DNA from: SKUL01 sp964487545
Lineage (GTDB): Bacteria; Bacteroidota; Bacteroidia; Flavobacteriales_D; SKUL01
Assembly: GCA_964487545.1 (NCBI GenBank)
Contig: CAZARI010000009.1
Location: 24,138 to 88,137 of the forward strand
Direction: 5' to 3'
DNA: 64,000 nucleotides
In this document: one piece after another, positions 35,295 to 44,369 of the stretch
Numbering within the stretch: position 1 is the first letter of the stretch
Layout of the letters: the number at the start of each line of letters is the position of its first letter
Program-made: the position numbers and the translations under genes
Notes under the pieces: generated by a model
Databases searched by the model: none
The model's input: only the letters and a program-made list of their open reading frames with translations
Told to the model about the DNA's origin: nothing

Positions 35295-35975
35295 ATGGCT
35301 AAGAAAAAATCAGACGACCCCATTCTTGATGTGCAGGGAGCATATAGCAAAGGAGAAGCATATATTGAATCGAACAAAAAGACGCTAACGATCATTGCCG
35401 CAGCAATGTTGATCCTTTTTGTGGGTTACTTCGGATTTACGCGTTTGTACCTATACCCCAAAGCCAATGAAGCGGCTGAGTTGATCTGGAAGGCCGAATA
35501 CTATTTCGAAATCGACTCGCTTGACCTTGCACTTTATGGTGACGGAAACTATTTTGGTTTGCTCGAAATTGTAGACAACTACGGTCTGACCAAGTTCGGC
35601 ACACTGGCCAACTATTACATTGGTATGATCTACATCCAAAAGGGTGAATACGAATTGGCCATAGAACATCTGAAAAAAGGAAAACCCAAAGATGAAATAA
35701 CCGGTTCAATAGCCATTGGAGCCATTGGTGATTGCTACGTTGAACTCGGTGATTATGACAAAGCACTCAGCCAATTCAACAAAGCGGCAAAAAATTCGAA
35801 GAATCAATTCACCGCGCCCATTTACATGAAAAAGGCGGCCATTGTGCACGAAGAACTTGGCGATTACCGAAAAGCGCTTTCACTGTATCGCAGCATCAAA
35901 AAAGATTATCCCAATTCTGCTGAAGCAAATACTATTGATAAGTACATTGCCCGCGCGGAGTCCTATGCAGGATAA
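35295..35975 (+). CDS. Membrane-anchored TPR protein
   Basis: The 226-residue protein has a short cytoplasmic start (MAKKKSDDPILDVQGAYSKG), one membrane helix at about 33-53 (TLTIIAAAMLILFVGYFGF) and four TPR repeats outside (for example YIGMIYIQKGEYELAIEHL). The layout resembles YfgM, a periplasmic chaperone partner of SecYEG, and related proteins common in Bacteroidota. ATG 35295 is preferred to the TTG two codons earlier. A terminator separates it from ribH. Confidence 0.85.
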   Translation: MAKKKSDDPILDVQGAYSKGEAYIESNKKTLTIIAAAMLILFVGYFGFTRLYLYPKANEAAELIWKAEYYFEIDSLDLALYGDGNYFGLLEIVDNYGLTKFGTLANYYIGMIYIQKGEYELAIEHLKKGKPKDEITGSIAIGAIGDCYVELGDYDKALSQFNKAAKNSKNQFTAPIYMKKAAIVHEELGDYRKALSLYRSIKKDYPNSAEANTIDKYIARAESYAG

Positions 35976-35994
35976 TCACAACCAAAAGCATTTC

Positions 35995-36022
35995 AGGCCT
36001 GCTCCATTGCAGGCCTTTTTTA
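35995..36022 (+). terminator. Rho-independent terminator
   Basis: AGGCCTGC (35995-36002) and GCAGGCCT (36009-36016) form an 8-bp stem with a six-base loop followed by TTTTTA, just before ribH. Confidence 0.85.
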
Positions 36023-36042
36023 TGGAAAATTAATTCGAAAAG

Positions 36043-36546
36043 ATGGCTACATCAGAAAAAAACCTCTCGGCGTTTGATCCGAAAAACCTGCCGAAAGCCG
36101 GAGATATGAGAATAGGGATTGTGGTATCGGACTGGAATAATGAAATAACCGACAATTTGCTCAACGGAGCGTTGACCACGCTGAAGCAGGCCGGAGTGCT
36201 TGAAGAGAACATACTGGTTCATCGTGTTCCGGGTAGTTTTGAGCTCGCTCTGGCCGCGCAATGGCAAGTAGAATCGGGCGAAATAGATGGCGTAATCGCG
36301 CTGGGTTCGGTGATCCAGGGCGAAACCCGTCATTTTGAATTTGTGTGCAATGCGGTGGCGCAGGGAATTCAACAGGTTAATATCAACTACAGCAAGCCGG
36401 TTATTTTCGGAGTTCTAACCGACGACACCAAGCAGCAAGCCATCGACCGCTCGGGTGGCAAACACGGAAACAAAGGTGTGGAATGTGCGGTGGCCGTACT
36501 TCAAATGGTTGATTTGCACAAACGGTTTTTGAAGGATTTGCAATAA
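36043..36546 (+). CDS. ribH: 6,7-dimethyl-8-ribityllumazine synthase
   Basis: RibH makes the direct precursor of riboflavin. The 167-residue protein has the substrate loops RVPGSFELALAAQW, IALGSVIQGETRHFEFVCNA and PVIFGVLTDDTKQQAIDRSG, as well as the conserved His in GETRHFE. Its transcript must start downstream of the preceding terminator or read through it; no clear promoter is visible in the 20-base gap. Confidence 0.97.
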   Translation: MATSEKNLSAFDPKNLPKAGDMRIGIVVSDWNNEITDNLLNGALTTLKQAGVLEENILVHRVPGSFELALAAQWQVESGEIDGVIALGSVIQGETRHFEFVCNAVAQGIQQVNINYSKPVIFGVLTDDTKQQAIDRSGGKHGNKGVECAVAVLQMVDLHKRFLKDLQ

Positions 36547-36595
36547 ATCCATTTCGGTATTTCTTAATGGAGCCGGTAATTTCCTGAAATAAAAA

Positions 36596-36620
36596 ACGGC
36601 GCATCCGATGGTTGCGCCGT
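36596..36620. terminator. Hairpin terminator between ribH and the facing TPR gene
   Basis: ACGGCGCA (36596-36603) pairs with TGCGCCGT (36613-36620) across a nine-base loop. An A-run precedes it, giving a U-tract to the minus-strand gene; on the plus strand CTCATTTT follows. Confidence 0.7.
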
Positions 36621-36642
36621 CTCATTTTCTAAGTATATTTTA

Positions 36643-37209
36643 TCATGATGTTTCGGCATCCCGGTTTCGCTGCATAAACAGCTCGAGCAATTCTTCATCG
36701 GTCAGGTCAATGGTTTTTAGTCTTTCACGCGCTTGCTCGGCAAACTCATGCTCCGGAAACTTATTGATCACCACCCGATATGCTTCTTTTGCACGCTCTA
36801 TTTCTTTCAGGTCATTATCATAAGTAAAAGCAATCAAAAAATAGGTTTCTGGTTGCTTTCCATAATCGGGGTAGTCATCAATAATGCGTTGGTACATTTT
36901 GAGCGCACGAGATTGAACGCCAACACCTCTTGCAATTCCGGCGCCTTTGTAGAGATAATCGGGTGTACGCGAGTCGGCGGGATAGGTGTCGGTAAATCGG
37001 ATATAGTTTTGAAGCAATTGTGCTGCGGCCTCTTTATCCACATTGGTTTCGGAACCAAAAAGCACGTTTTCGAGCGAATCTATTTTGGTGGCGAGTCCAT
37101 CGGTTTCCTGTTGCACCTGTCTTTCTTCATCCGTTACGCCGCCGCAGGCGACCAAGAACAACATTGCTGAGAAGATGATTATACGCTGGATTTTCACATT
37201 CATGATCAT
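36643..37209 (-). CDS. TPR lipoprotein
   Basis: The 188-residue protein has a lipoprotein signal ending MLFLVACGG. A short coiled segment and two to three TPR-like repeats follow (YLYKGAGIARGVGVQSRALK, then TYFLIAFTYDNDLKEIERAK). It resembles BamD-type periplasmic TPR proteins but is shorter. The ATG overlaps the def stop by four bases; a second ATG two codons later is also possible. Confidence 0.8.
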   Translation of the reverse strand: MIMNVKIQRIIIFSAMLFLVACGGVTDEERQVQQETDGLATKIDSLENVLFGSETNVDKEAAAQLLQNYIRFTDTYPADSRTPDYLYKGAGIARGVGVQSRALKMYQRIIDDYPDYGKQPETYFLIAFTYDNDLKEIERAKEAYRVVINKFPEHEFAEQARERLKTIDLTDEELLELFMQRNRDAETS

Positions 37210-37778
37210 TTGGTTTTGGCCGGAAAACGCATCCGGTAGTTAACATCAGATTTTCCTTTGGTAATATCGGTCAACTTTCCACGAAGCATCCTGCGGCGAA
37301 GGGCTGAAATACGGTCCGTAAAAAGTACACCTTCAATGTGATCGTATTCGTGCTGAATGATTCGCGCCCGGTATCCGTCAAAGCGTTCTTCGTGGGTGTT
37401 AAAGTTCTCGTCTTGATACCGAATTAAAATCTCCGGTTCTCGCATTACTTCTTCGCGAATATTGGGAATACTGAGACAGCCTTCAATAAAACTCCACTGA
37501 TCGCCGGTTTCTTCAATAATTTCAGCATTGATAAAAACGCGTTTAAAATCTTTTAAATCGTCAGCATCCTCTTCGTCTTCGGCAAATGGTGCACCGTCTA
37601 TCACAAAAAGTCTGATCGATTTCCCAATCTGTGGAGCAGCTAAACCAACACCGTGGGCAGCATACATGGTTTCGAACATATTCTCAATCAGCTCCTCAAT
37701 CCCTTCATACGACTCGTCAATTGGATCGGCCTTGCGCTTTAGAATTACATCGCCATACGGAACAATGGGTAAAATCAT
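37206..37778 (-). CDS. def: Peptide deformylase
   Basis: Def removes the formyl group from new proteins. The 190-residue enzyme has all three motifs: GVGLAAPQIG (43-52), EGCLSIP with metal-binding Cys101, and QHEYDHIEG with His143, Glu144 and His147. A 20-residue acidic insertion (FAEDEEDADDLKDFKR) after the first motif is usual for Bacteroidota enzymes. It follows the ruvX/CotH pair on the same strand by 54 bases. Confidence 0.97.
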   Translation of the reverse strand: MILPIVPYGDVILKRKADPIDESYEGIEELIENMFETMYAAHGVGLAAPQIGKSIRLFVIDGAPFAEDEEDADDLKDFKRVFINAEIIEETGDQWSFIEGCLSIPNIREEVMREPEILIRYQDENFNTHEERFDGYRARIIQHEYDHIEGVLFTDRISALRRRMLRGKLTDITKGKSDVNYRMRFPAKTK

Positions 37779-37832
37779 CCACGAAATTTTTTTTCAAAAT
37801 TAAGACTTTATACGGTTTTCAGACCATGGCAC

Positions 37833-39509
37833 CTATTGGGGCTCGAAATCATAAATCACCGCATTGCTTGAAGTGAATTTTTCGAATTCAGGTATTTTTC
37901 CGGAGATATTTCTTGCTCTTTCATAAGTTGGCGAATAATCGAATCGGTAATCGGGCCACTCTTTTTGCAGCATGCGCTGATAAAACGTCATTTCATTAAT
38001 TGTATTGAGTTTCAAAACATTCAGATACGATTCTTCGCTCATGCGCTTTAACTCTGTGAGATACATTCTTAAAAATTCGGCATCGTTAAACAGGTTCAGA
38101 TACATGGCTCTCCACTGCTCACTTTCTTTGAGCGTATCCGATTGGGTCCATGCGATAAAAGGTGCTTCGCGAAATGACATTGCCCCATTTACACCAAAGC
38201 CGTTATTACCCACCAACTCAACCATACCGCTTGACGCTTCGCTGATGAACCGGATATTGGTCCAGTGCAATGCGCCATAAGCTTCCATAATATCGCAGGC
38301 CGCAAGCATACGGGCGGCTTTTTCCTTATTAATAAACTGAGGTACCTGGGCATGGCTGTTTCTAAAAGCTTTAAGCTGTCTTTTAAAAATTTTCTTGCGC
38401 TCGTCGGTAAAGTAATCGTCGTTGTAGATGGTAATACCGGCGTCGTCAAAGGTATCATCGGGTGAAATGTCATCTTCGCTAACTTGAGCTTTAACATATC
38501 CCATATCCTTGTATCGACCAATGGCATTGACTGTATCCTGATAAACAAAAATTTCGTCGAGCAACCATTCTTCCATGGCATATATTCCCAAACTTCGGCC
38601 ATTGATGGTAATCGGAACAAAGCGATAATCTGAGCTCACCACGCCCTCCTGCCGAAGCATTTTTCGAAAAAGCCACTCGTCGAGGAAACTGCGCAATTTG
38701 GGATCCTGCAGCGAGAAATATTTCATTCCTCGAATACTCTCTTCATCCATTTCTACTTTCACCGACCATTTTTCTCCTTCCAAATTATAGAGCTGATCGC
38801 CCTTAAATGTCAAACTACCCATAACGGCCTTGCCCTTCCACTCCACTTCGGCTCGAACCCAATCTTCTTTGTCCATATCAATATAACCCTGTCGAAAAGC
38901 CGCCAGCCGCTTCTCGCGCAAACGCTCCATGTCGGGTTCGCTGATGCGTATGTGCACCGTTTCATCGTAGCTGTAATCGGGGTAATACACCCTTTCCAGA
39001 AATTCTAATTTAAAACTATCAAACCACACCGGGTCGTCGCCTTGGTTTTCGAGCCGAAAATGAACGGCTGTTCCGGTATGATTAGGAGGTAACTGAAGCA
39101 GCAATTCTCGTTTCTCCCAACCATCAAAAGTTTCGGCAACGAGATGTGCCCGCCCTACTTCCGTTTGGCCATGCGAATCTTTAAGCATAGCCACGATGGC
39201 ACCGCCGTTGTTTCGGCCATCGCTTTTACACCAAACTGTGACCAGGAATTTAGCATCGGGCGCTGGATTTTCGTGTATATACTCAAAAACAACCTGATTG
39301 CCGAGTTCAGACAACAAACTAAAGGCTCCACCCATCGCCACCGAATCAATTTTTCCGGGACTCAAAAAATGTTGTCCGTTGACAGTAACCCATAGTGAAT
39401 CGCCAACAATGGTAAACTTTTCGAATCCGGTTTCTACGGTGTCAGGCCAAGTAATAATTCCGCATCCGCCAATGGTTAACGTGAACAGCAATACAGCAAT
39501 AAATCTCAT
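37833..39509 (-). CDS. CotH-like protein, lipoprotein
   Basis: The 558-residue protein has a lipoprotein signal ending LTIGGCG. Residues about 30-180 look like a carbohydrate-binding-type beta-sandwich (VWFDSFKLEFLERVYYPDY). From about 185 the sequence follows the CotH family: VHIRISEPDMERLREKRLA, then LEGEKWSVKVEMDEESIRGM, KYFSLQDPKLRSFLDEWLF and PITINGRSLGIYAMEEWL. CotH proteins are atypical, sometimes active, protein kinases first known from Bacillus spore coats; whether this one keeps kinase residues I cannot establish. It overlaps the ruvX stop by four bases (ATGA). Confidence 0.75.
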   Translation of the reverse strand: MRFIAVLLFTLTIGGCGIITWPDTVETGFEKFTIVGDSLWVTVNGQHFLSPGKIDSVAMGGAFSLLSELGNQVVFEYIHENPAPDAKFLVTVWCKSDGRNNGGAIVAMLKDSHGQTEVGRAHLVAETFDGWEKRELLLQLPPNHTGTAVHFRLENQGDDPVWFDSFKLEFLERVYYPDYSYDETVHIRISEPDMERLREKRLAAFRQGYIDMDKEDWVRAEVEWKGKAVMGSLTFKGDQLYNLEGEKWSVKVEMDEESIRGMKYFSLQDPKLRSFLDEWLFRKMLRQEGVVSSDYRFVPITINGRSLGIYAMEEWLLDEIFVYQDTVNAIGRYKDMGYVKAQVSEDDISPDDTFDDAGITIYNDDYFTDERKKIFKRQLKAFRNSHAQVPQFINKEKAARMLAACDIMEAYGALHWTNIRFISEASSGMVELVGNNGFGVNGAMSFREAPFIAWTQSDTLKESEQWRAMYLNLFNDAEFLRMYLTELKRMSEESYLNVLKLNTINEMTFYQRMLQKEWPDYRFDYSPTYERARNISGKIPEFEKFTSSNAVIYDFEPQ

Positions 39510-39928
39510 TTAAAACGGTCTTTGGTTTCGAGGTACGACTGCAACATAATGGTAGCACTAATTTGATCCACAAGCCCCTTATTCTGTCTTGCTTTTCGCC
39601 GCAGACCGCCATCTATCATGGTTTGGAATGCCATTTTAGAAGTAAAGCGTTCATCGACCTTAATCACCGGAACCTCCGGAAAACGCTTTTCGAAAGCCCG
39701 GATGAACTGGTGAACCAACGGTGCAGACTCAGATGGTTTTCCCGACAAATCTACCGGATCGCCCACCACCAATGCCACCACCTCGTGTTTTGACAAATAA
39801 TCTTTGAGCCAGGGAAGCAATTCTTGACTGGAAACGGTTCCTACTCCACTGGCAATCATTTGCAAATCATCGGTAGCAGCAATTCCCGTTCGTTTTTTTC
39901 CGTAATCGATGGCTAATATTCGTGGCAC
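39506..39928 (-). CDS. ruvX: Putative pre-16S rRNA nuclease / Holliday junction resolvase-like RuvX (YqgF)
   Basis: The 140-residue protein has the RNase H-fold motifs ILAIDYGKKRTGIAATD and ALVVGDPVDLSGKPSE, then IKVDERFTSKMAF and the closing DQISATIMLQSYL. The family matures the 5' end of 16S rRNA; an older view gave it a resolvase role. It heads the run ruvX-CotH-like-def-TPR on the minus strand. Confidence 0.93.
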   Translation of the reverse strand: MPRILAIDYGKKRTGIAATDDLQMIASGVGTVSSQELLPWLKDYLSKHEVVALVVGDPVDLSGKPSESAPLVHQFIRAFEKRFPEVPVIKVDERFTSKMAFQTMIDGGLRRKARQNKGLVDQISATIMLQSYLETKDRFK

Positions 39929-40006
39929 CCTGCAAAGAAACGAAAGATTGAATTACACCGTTGATTTGCCGCATTCAAATATCTTTACCCCACCAAATTT
40001 TATGTT

Positions 40007-40813
40007 ATGCAAGATCTGATAGCAGCTGCCTGGGAAAACAGGGAATTACTAAAAGAGCAAAAAACCATCGATGCCATTCGAAAAGTGATCAAGTTGATTG
40101 ACCGTGGTGAGCTGCGTTGCGCAGAGCCGGTGGGTGATAAATGGACGGTGAACGAATGGGTTAAAAAAGCGGTGGTGCTTTATTTTCCGATTCAAAAAAT
40201 GGAAACCATTGAAGTGGGACCGTTTGAATTTCACGATAAAATGAAGCTCAAAAGCAACTATCAAGCTGCCGGAGTTCGGGTGGTTCCGCATGCCATTGCA
40301 CGATACGGAGCTTATCTTGCACCGGGTGTAATCATGATGCCTTCATATGTAAACATTGGCGCTTTTGTTGACAGCGGCACCATGGTAGATACCTGGGCCA
40401 CGGTAGGTTCGTGTGCACAAATTGGAAAAAATGTACACCTGAGTGGTGGCGTGGGCATCGGCGGGGTGCTGGAGCCCTTGCAGGCCGCACCGGTCATCAT
40501 CGAAGACAATGCGTTTATCGGTTCGAGATGCGTGGTGGTTGAAGGGGTGCGCGTAGGAAAGGAAGCCGTGCTGGGGGCCAATGTTGTGCTCACCCAATCC
40601 ACTAAAATTATTGATGTAAGTAATTCACAGCCGATAGAAACTACCGGATATATACCGCCGCGGTCGGTGGTCATTCCCGGATCATACACTAAAAAATTTC
40701 CAGCAGGAGAATATCAGGTGCCCTGTGCATTGATTATTGGAACAAGAAAAGAAAGCACCGATAAAAAGACATCGCTCAACGATGCGCTACGCACTTATGA
40801 TGTTGCTGTTTAA
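40007..40813 (+). CDS. dapD: 2,3,4,5-tetrahydropyridine-2,6-dicarboxylate N-succinyltransferase
   Basis: DapD acts in the succinylase branch of lysine and diaminopimelate synthesis. The 268-residue protein starts with a helical domain (IRKVIKLIDRGELRCAEPVG) and continues as a left-handed beta-helix of hexapeptide repeats (VNIGAFVDSGTMVDTWATVG, then SGGVGIGGVLEPLQAAPVII and IEDNAFIGSRCVVVEGVRVG). All DapD marks are present. The next gene starts at the base after its stop. TATCTTTA at 39980-39987 may be its -7 element. Confidence 0.97.
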   Translation: MQDLIAAAWENRELLKEQKTIDAIRKVIKLIDRGELRCAEPVGDKWTVNEWVKKAVVLYFPIQKMETIEVGPFEFHDKMKLKSNYQAAGVRVVPHAIARYGAYLAPGVIMMPSYVNIGAFVDSGTMVDTWATVGSCAQIGKNVHLSGGVGIGGVLEPLQAAPVIIEDNAFIGSRCVVVEGVRVGKEAVLGANVVLTQSTKIIDVSNSQPIETTGYIPPRSVVIPGSYTKKFPAGEYQVPCALIIGTRKESTDKKTSLNDALRTYDVAV

Positions 40814-41785
40814 ATGAATCGAATTCTGGTCATACAAACTGCCTTTATTGGCGATGTCATTCTGGCAACACCAGTAATTGCCGCCCTGCGCGAAAAGTAT
40901 CCACAGGCTTCCATTTCCATATTGGTTCGTGCCGGCAACGAAGGCCTGCTGAAAAACAATCCCCACCTCGATGAAGTGCTGATATGGAACAAGCAAAAAT
41001 CGAAATACTTTGGGCTGCTGAAAATGGCCATTGCCGTTCGCAAAAAACAATTTGATGCGATTTATAACTTACACCGCTTTGGCTCATCAGGATTTATCAC
41101 CTGGTTCTCTAGTGCCGCAGTCAAAGCCGGATTTGCCAAAAACCCATTTTCATTTTGCTACACCATTCGGCGACTACACAACATTGGCGATGGCACCCAT
41201 GAAATTGAACGCAACCTTTCGCTAATCGACAAATCGCTGCCGTTGCGGCGTCCGGAAGTTTTTCCCTCACCCACAGATCAGCAGTTTATTGTTCCATATC
41301 TCACCGAAAACTTTGTGTGCATTGCGCCCGCCTCCGTATGGTTTACCAAGCAGTACCCTGCCGACGACTGGACAAAATTGTGCAACGAGATCAGTGCCCA
41401 AACAAAGATTTATTTGCTCGGCGCACCCGGCGACGTATTGTTTTGCGAAAAAATTAATTCGGCCAGCACGCATACTGATATCACTATTCTGGCCGGTAAG
41501 CTCAGCCTGCTGCAATCGGCTGCACTGATGAAAAAGGCCCAGATGAATTACGTAAACGATTCGGCTCCGCTGCATCTGGCTTCGGCGGTAAACGCACGGG
41601 TACGGGCTGTATTTTGCTCCACCGTTCCTGATTTTGGCTTTGGGCCAGTATCAGACGATTCCAAAATAATCGAGCGAAAAGAAAAACTATATTGCCGCCC
41701 CTGTGGTTTACACGGTTATCACTCCTGTCCCGAGGGGCATTTTAAATGTGCACACGATATAAAAACCAAGCAATTTTTTGAATGA
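40814..41785 (+). CDS. Glycosyltransferase family 9 (heptosyltransferase-like) protein
   Basis: The 323-residue protein has the GT9 form: RILVIQTAFIGDVILATPVI at the start, two Rossmann halves, VCIAPASVWFTKQYPADDW at the donor site and the late NDSAPLHLASAVNARVRAVF. A Cys-rich end (CRPCGLHGYHSCPEGHFKC) probably binds zinc or is disulfide-linked and is seen in relatives. It should add a heptose or similar sugar to the lipopolysaccharide core. It overlaps the following gene by four bases. Confidence 0.9.
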   Translation: MNRILVIQTAFIGDVILATPVIAALREKYPQASISILVRAGNEGLLKNNPHLDEVLIWNKQKSKYFGLLKMAIAVRKKQFDAIYNLHRFGSSGFITWFSSAAVKAGFAKNPFSFCYTIRRLHNIGDGTHEIERNLSLIDKSLPLRRPEVFPSPTDQQFIVPYLTENFVCIAPASVWFTKQYPADDWTKLCNEISAQTKIYLLGAPGDVLFCEKINSASTHTDITILAGKLSLLQSAALMKKAQMNYVNDSAPLHLASAVNARVRAVFCSTVPDFGFGPVSDDSKIIERKEKLYCRPCGLHGYHSCPEGHFKCAHDIKTKQFFE

Positions 41786-42348
41786 GCATTCACACTGAAG
41801 TGAAACAGGCCGTGCAGGCGTTGCGCGATGGAAAAGTCATTTTATACCCCACCGACACCGTTTGGGGTTTGGGTTGCGACGCCACCAACGAAACAGCGGT
41901 AAATCGCTTGCTCGATATCAAAGGGCGCGATGAGGAAAAGGGATTGATTGTGCTGGTAGATCGCGATGCAAGGCTCAACCGTTATGTGCAAGAGGTGCCT
42001 TCGATGGCCTGGGATTTGATCGACCTGGCCGACAAACCGCTCACCATCATCTACCCAAAAGGCGTTGGGCTGGCTCAAAACGTTTGCGCTCCTGACGGCA
42101 GTGTGGCCATTCGGCTCACTCGCGACGAATTCTGTAGGCATCTAATCGAAAAACTTAACCGACCGCTGGTTTCCACTTCGGCCAATTTAAGCAGCGAACC
42201 CACTCCCAAAGCTTTTCGTCAGATCAATCAACAGATTTTGGATGCCATAGATTATACAGTAAATTTGCGGCAGTCCGAAACGCTCAGTCATCAACCTTCA
42301 AGTATCATCAAAATCGACCTCAACGGAGAGATTAAACTCATCCGCTAA
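41782..42348 (+). CDS. tsaC: L-threonylcarbamoyladenylate synthase (TsaC/Sua5 family)
   Basis: The enzyme makes threonylcarbamoyl-AMP for the t6A37 tRNA modification. The 188-residue YrdC-fold protein has VILYPTDTVWGLGCDATNE, KGRDEEKGLIVLVD, then VAIRLTRDEFCRHL and RPLVSTSANLSSEPTP. Its length corresponds to the short TsaC form without the Sua5 extra domain. Confidence 0.93.
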   Translation: MSIHTEVKQAVQALRDGKVILYPTDTVWGLGCDATNETAVNRLLDIKGRDEEKGLIVLVDRDARLNRYVQEVPSMAWDLIDLADKPLTIIYPKGVGLAQNVCAPDGSVAIRLTRDEFCRHLIEKLNRPLVSTSANLSSEPTPKAFRQINQQILDAIDYTVNLRQSETLSHQPSSIIKIDLNGEIKLIR

Positions 42349-42352
42349 GCGC

Positions 42353-43771
42353 ATGAATCTGGCACAGGAATTAAGTCACCCCGTTTTTAAAATCATTTCA
42401 GAGCAGGCCACCCAACTCAACGAAAACGCCTACGTTATTGGCGGTTATGTTCGTGATTTGCTACTAAAACGTGCCGACAAGGACATTGATATCGTTTGCG
42501 AAGGCAGCGGTATTGAGCTGGCCGAAGCGGTAGCAAAAGCACTTGGCATTCAGAAGGTAACGGTGTTTTCTAACTTCAAAACAGCCCACTTTAAGTACGA
42601 CGAGTTGGAGATTGAATTTGTAGGGGCACGCAAAGAATCATACCGCGCACATTCTCGCAAGCCAATTGTAGAAGACGGCACGCTTGAAGAAGACCAGTAT
42701 CGCCGCGATTTCACCATCAACACAATGGCCATTTCGCTCAACAAAGAAAATTTCGGAACGCTAATAGACCCGTTTGGTGGAATGGAGCATCTTGAAAAGC
42801 GTCTGTTAAAAACCCCGCTCGATCCGGATATCACCTTTTCCGACGACCCGCTTCGGATGATGCGAGGAATTCGTTTTGCCACCGAACTTGATTTCAGGGT
42901 TGATTCAGCCGCGCTCAAAGCGATGACAAGAAATGCCCACCGACTAAAAATAGTTTCGATGGAACGCATCAGCACCGAACTGAACCGAATTCTGGCTGCA
43001 CCCAAACCATCACGCGGATTAAAGCTGTTGTTCACTACGGGCCTCCTCGATCAGTTTTTCCCTGAGTTGAACAAACTACACGGTGTGGATGTGAAAAACG
43101 GCATCGCTCATAAAGACAATTTTTATCACACCCTACAGGTCGTCGACAATGTGGCAGAACAAAGCGATAACCTGTGGCTGCGCTGGGGCGCATTGTTGCA
43201 CGACATTGCCAAACCCGACACCAAGCGTTTTTATCCAGACGTGGGATGGACCTTTCACGGACACGAAGACCGTGGCGCGCGAATGGTTCCGGGCATTTTT
43301 CGCCGGTTGAAACTTCCCCAGGATCATAAAATGAAATTTGTGCAGAAATTGGTTTTACTGCACCTGCGCCCTATTGCGCTTACCAAGGAAGAAGCCACCG
43401 ATAGTGCTATTCGCCGATTGCTTTTCGAAGCTGGAGACGATCTCGAAGAGCTGATGTTGTTGTGCAAAGCAGACATCACTTCAAAAAATGAAGCAAAAGT
43501 GAAGCGCTATTTGCAGAATTACGAAAAGGTAATGCTGCGACTGGCCGAAGTAGAGAAGAATGACCAGATCAGAAACTGGCAGCCGCCAATTGACGGTGCC
43601 GAAATTATGAAGACCTTTAACCTAAAACCCAGTCAAGAAATCGGGGTACTGAAAAATGCCATTAAAGAAGCGATTCTGGAAGGCGAAATTCAAAACAACT
43701 ATGAGGCTGCGTTTGCGTTTATGATTGAGAAAGCCAAAGAATTGGGAATTGAACACAACAGCCCCAAATAG
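42353..43771 (+). CDS. cca: tRNA nucleotidyltransferase (CCA-adding) with HD domain
   Basis: The 472-residue enzyme has the nucleotidyltransferase start YVIGGYVRDLLLKRADKDID, the RNA-binding neck RDFTINTMAISL and LRMMRGIRFATEL, then an HD domain (LHDIAKPDTKRF with FHGHEDRGA). It adds or repairs the 3' CCA of tRNAs; whether it is a full CCA enzyme or one half of a split pair cannot be read from sequence alone. It is spaced four bases from tsaC. Confidence 0.93.
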   Translation: MNLAQELSHPVFKIISEQATQLNENAYVIGGYVRDLLLKRADKDIDIVCEGSGIELAEAVAKALGIQKVTVFSNFKTAHFKYDELEIEFVGARKESYRAHSRKPIVEDGTLEEDQYRRDFTINTMAISLNKENFGTLIDPFGGMEHLEKRLLKTPLDPDITFSDDPLRMMRGIRFATELDFRVDSAALKAMTRNAHRLKIVSMERISTELNRILAAPKPSRGLKLLFTTGLLDQFFPELNKLHGVDVKNGIAHKDNFYHTLQVVDNVAEQSDNLWLRWGALLHDIAKPDTKRFYPDVGWTFHGHEDRGARMVPGIFRRLKLPQDHKMKFVQKLVLLHLRPIALTKEEATDSAIRRLLFEAGDDLEELMLLCKADITSKNEAKVKRYLQNYEKVMLRLAEVEKNDQIRNWQPPIDGAEIMKTFNLKPSQEIGVLKNAIKEAILEGEIQNNYEAAFAFMIEKAKELGIEHNSPK

Positions 43772-43773
43772 CG

Positions 43774-43801
43774 TTGTATGAACATCAATTGATTATTTTT
43801 A
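43774..43801 (+). promoter_or_regulatory. Possible promoter of the pRiA4b-like gene
   Basis: TTG at 43774-43776, a 17-base spacer and TATTTTTA at 43794-43801. The ATG is 26 bases further on. The last base departs from the TAnnTTTG consensus. Confidence 0.45.
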
Positions 43802-43827
43802 CCACCGTTAAACCGCTTTATTCTAAC

Positions 43828-44367
43828 ATGTCTAAAATCTACACCTTTAGAGTTCTGCTGGACACAGAACAGGAAGTATTTCGAGATATCGAAATAAAGT
43901 CTGAGCAAACTTTCGAACAACTTCACCACGCCATTCAAAAATCCTTTGACTTCAGCGCCAAAGAAATGGCATCGTTTTACATGAGCAACGACGACTGGGA
44001 ACGAGGTAAAGAAATTCCCTTGATGGACCTGAATTACGGCGACGGCGAAGAAGCGTTTTCTATGGCCGAAGTAAAAATAGGCGAGTTGATTCGCAAACCG
44101 GGCCAACGAATGATTTACATCTACGATTTTTTGCGGATGTGGGCCTTTTTTGTGGAAATGGTTAATGTGGCCAATGCCGTGTCGGGTTCCGAATATCCCA
44201 AGGTAGCCATGTCATTGGGTGACGCACCAGAAGAGGGATCTAAAGACATGGACTTCAGTATGGAAACCGAAAGTTCGGAAGAAGACGAAGAGGATGACTA
44301 TTTCGATTTCGAAGACGACTATGACGACGAAGATCTCGATAATCTGGCCGACCCCAGCAGCTATTAA
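43828..44367 (+). CDS. pRiA4b ORF-3-like protein
   Basis: The 179-residue protein has the plasmid pRiA4b ORF-3 fold: YTFRVLLDTEQEVFRDIEIK, then LHHAIQKSFDF and YIYDFLRMWAFFVEMV. The last 35 residues are almost all Asp, Glu, Tyr and Phe, a strongly acidic tail common in the Bacteroidota members. The function is unknown despite the plasmid-derived name, and no mobile element lies nearby. ATG 43828 is preferred to an in-frame codon 18 positions earlier. Confidence 0.85.
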   Translation: MSKIYTFRVLLDTEQEVFRDIEIKSEQTFEQLHHAIQKSFDFSAKEMASFYMSNDDWERGKEIPLMDLNYGDGEEAFSMAEVKIGELIRKPGQRMIYIYDFLRMWAFFVEMVNVANAVSGSEYPKVAMSLGDAPEEGSKDMDFSMETESSEEDEEDDYFDFEDDYDDEDLDNLADPSSY

Positions 44368-44369
44368 AA

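Noticed and set aside
43828..44367. Mobile-element passenger gene, as the pRiA4b ORF-3 name suggests
   Set aside because: No transposase, inverted repeats or target duplication lie nearby, and the gene sits in an ordinary chromosomal run before miaA.
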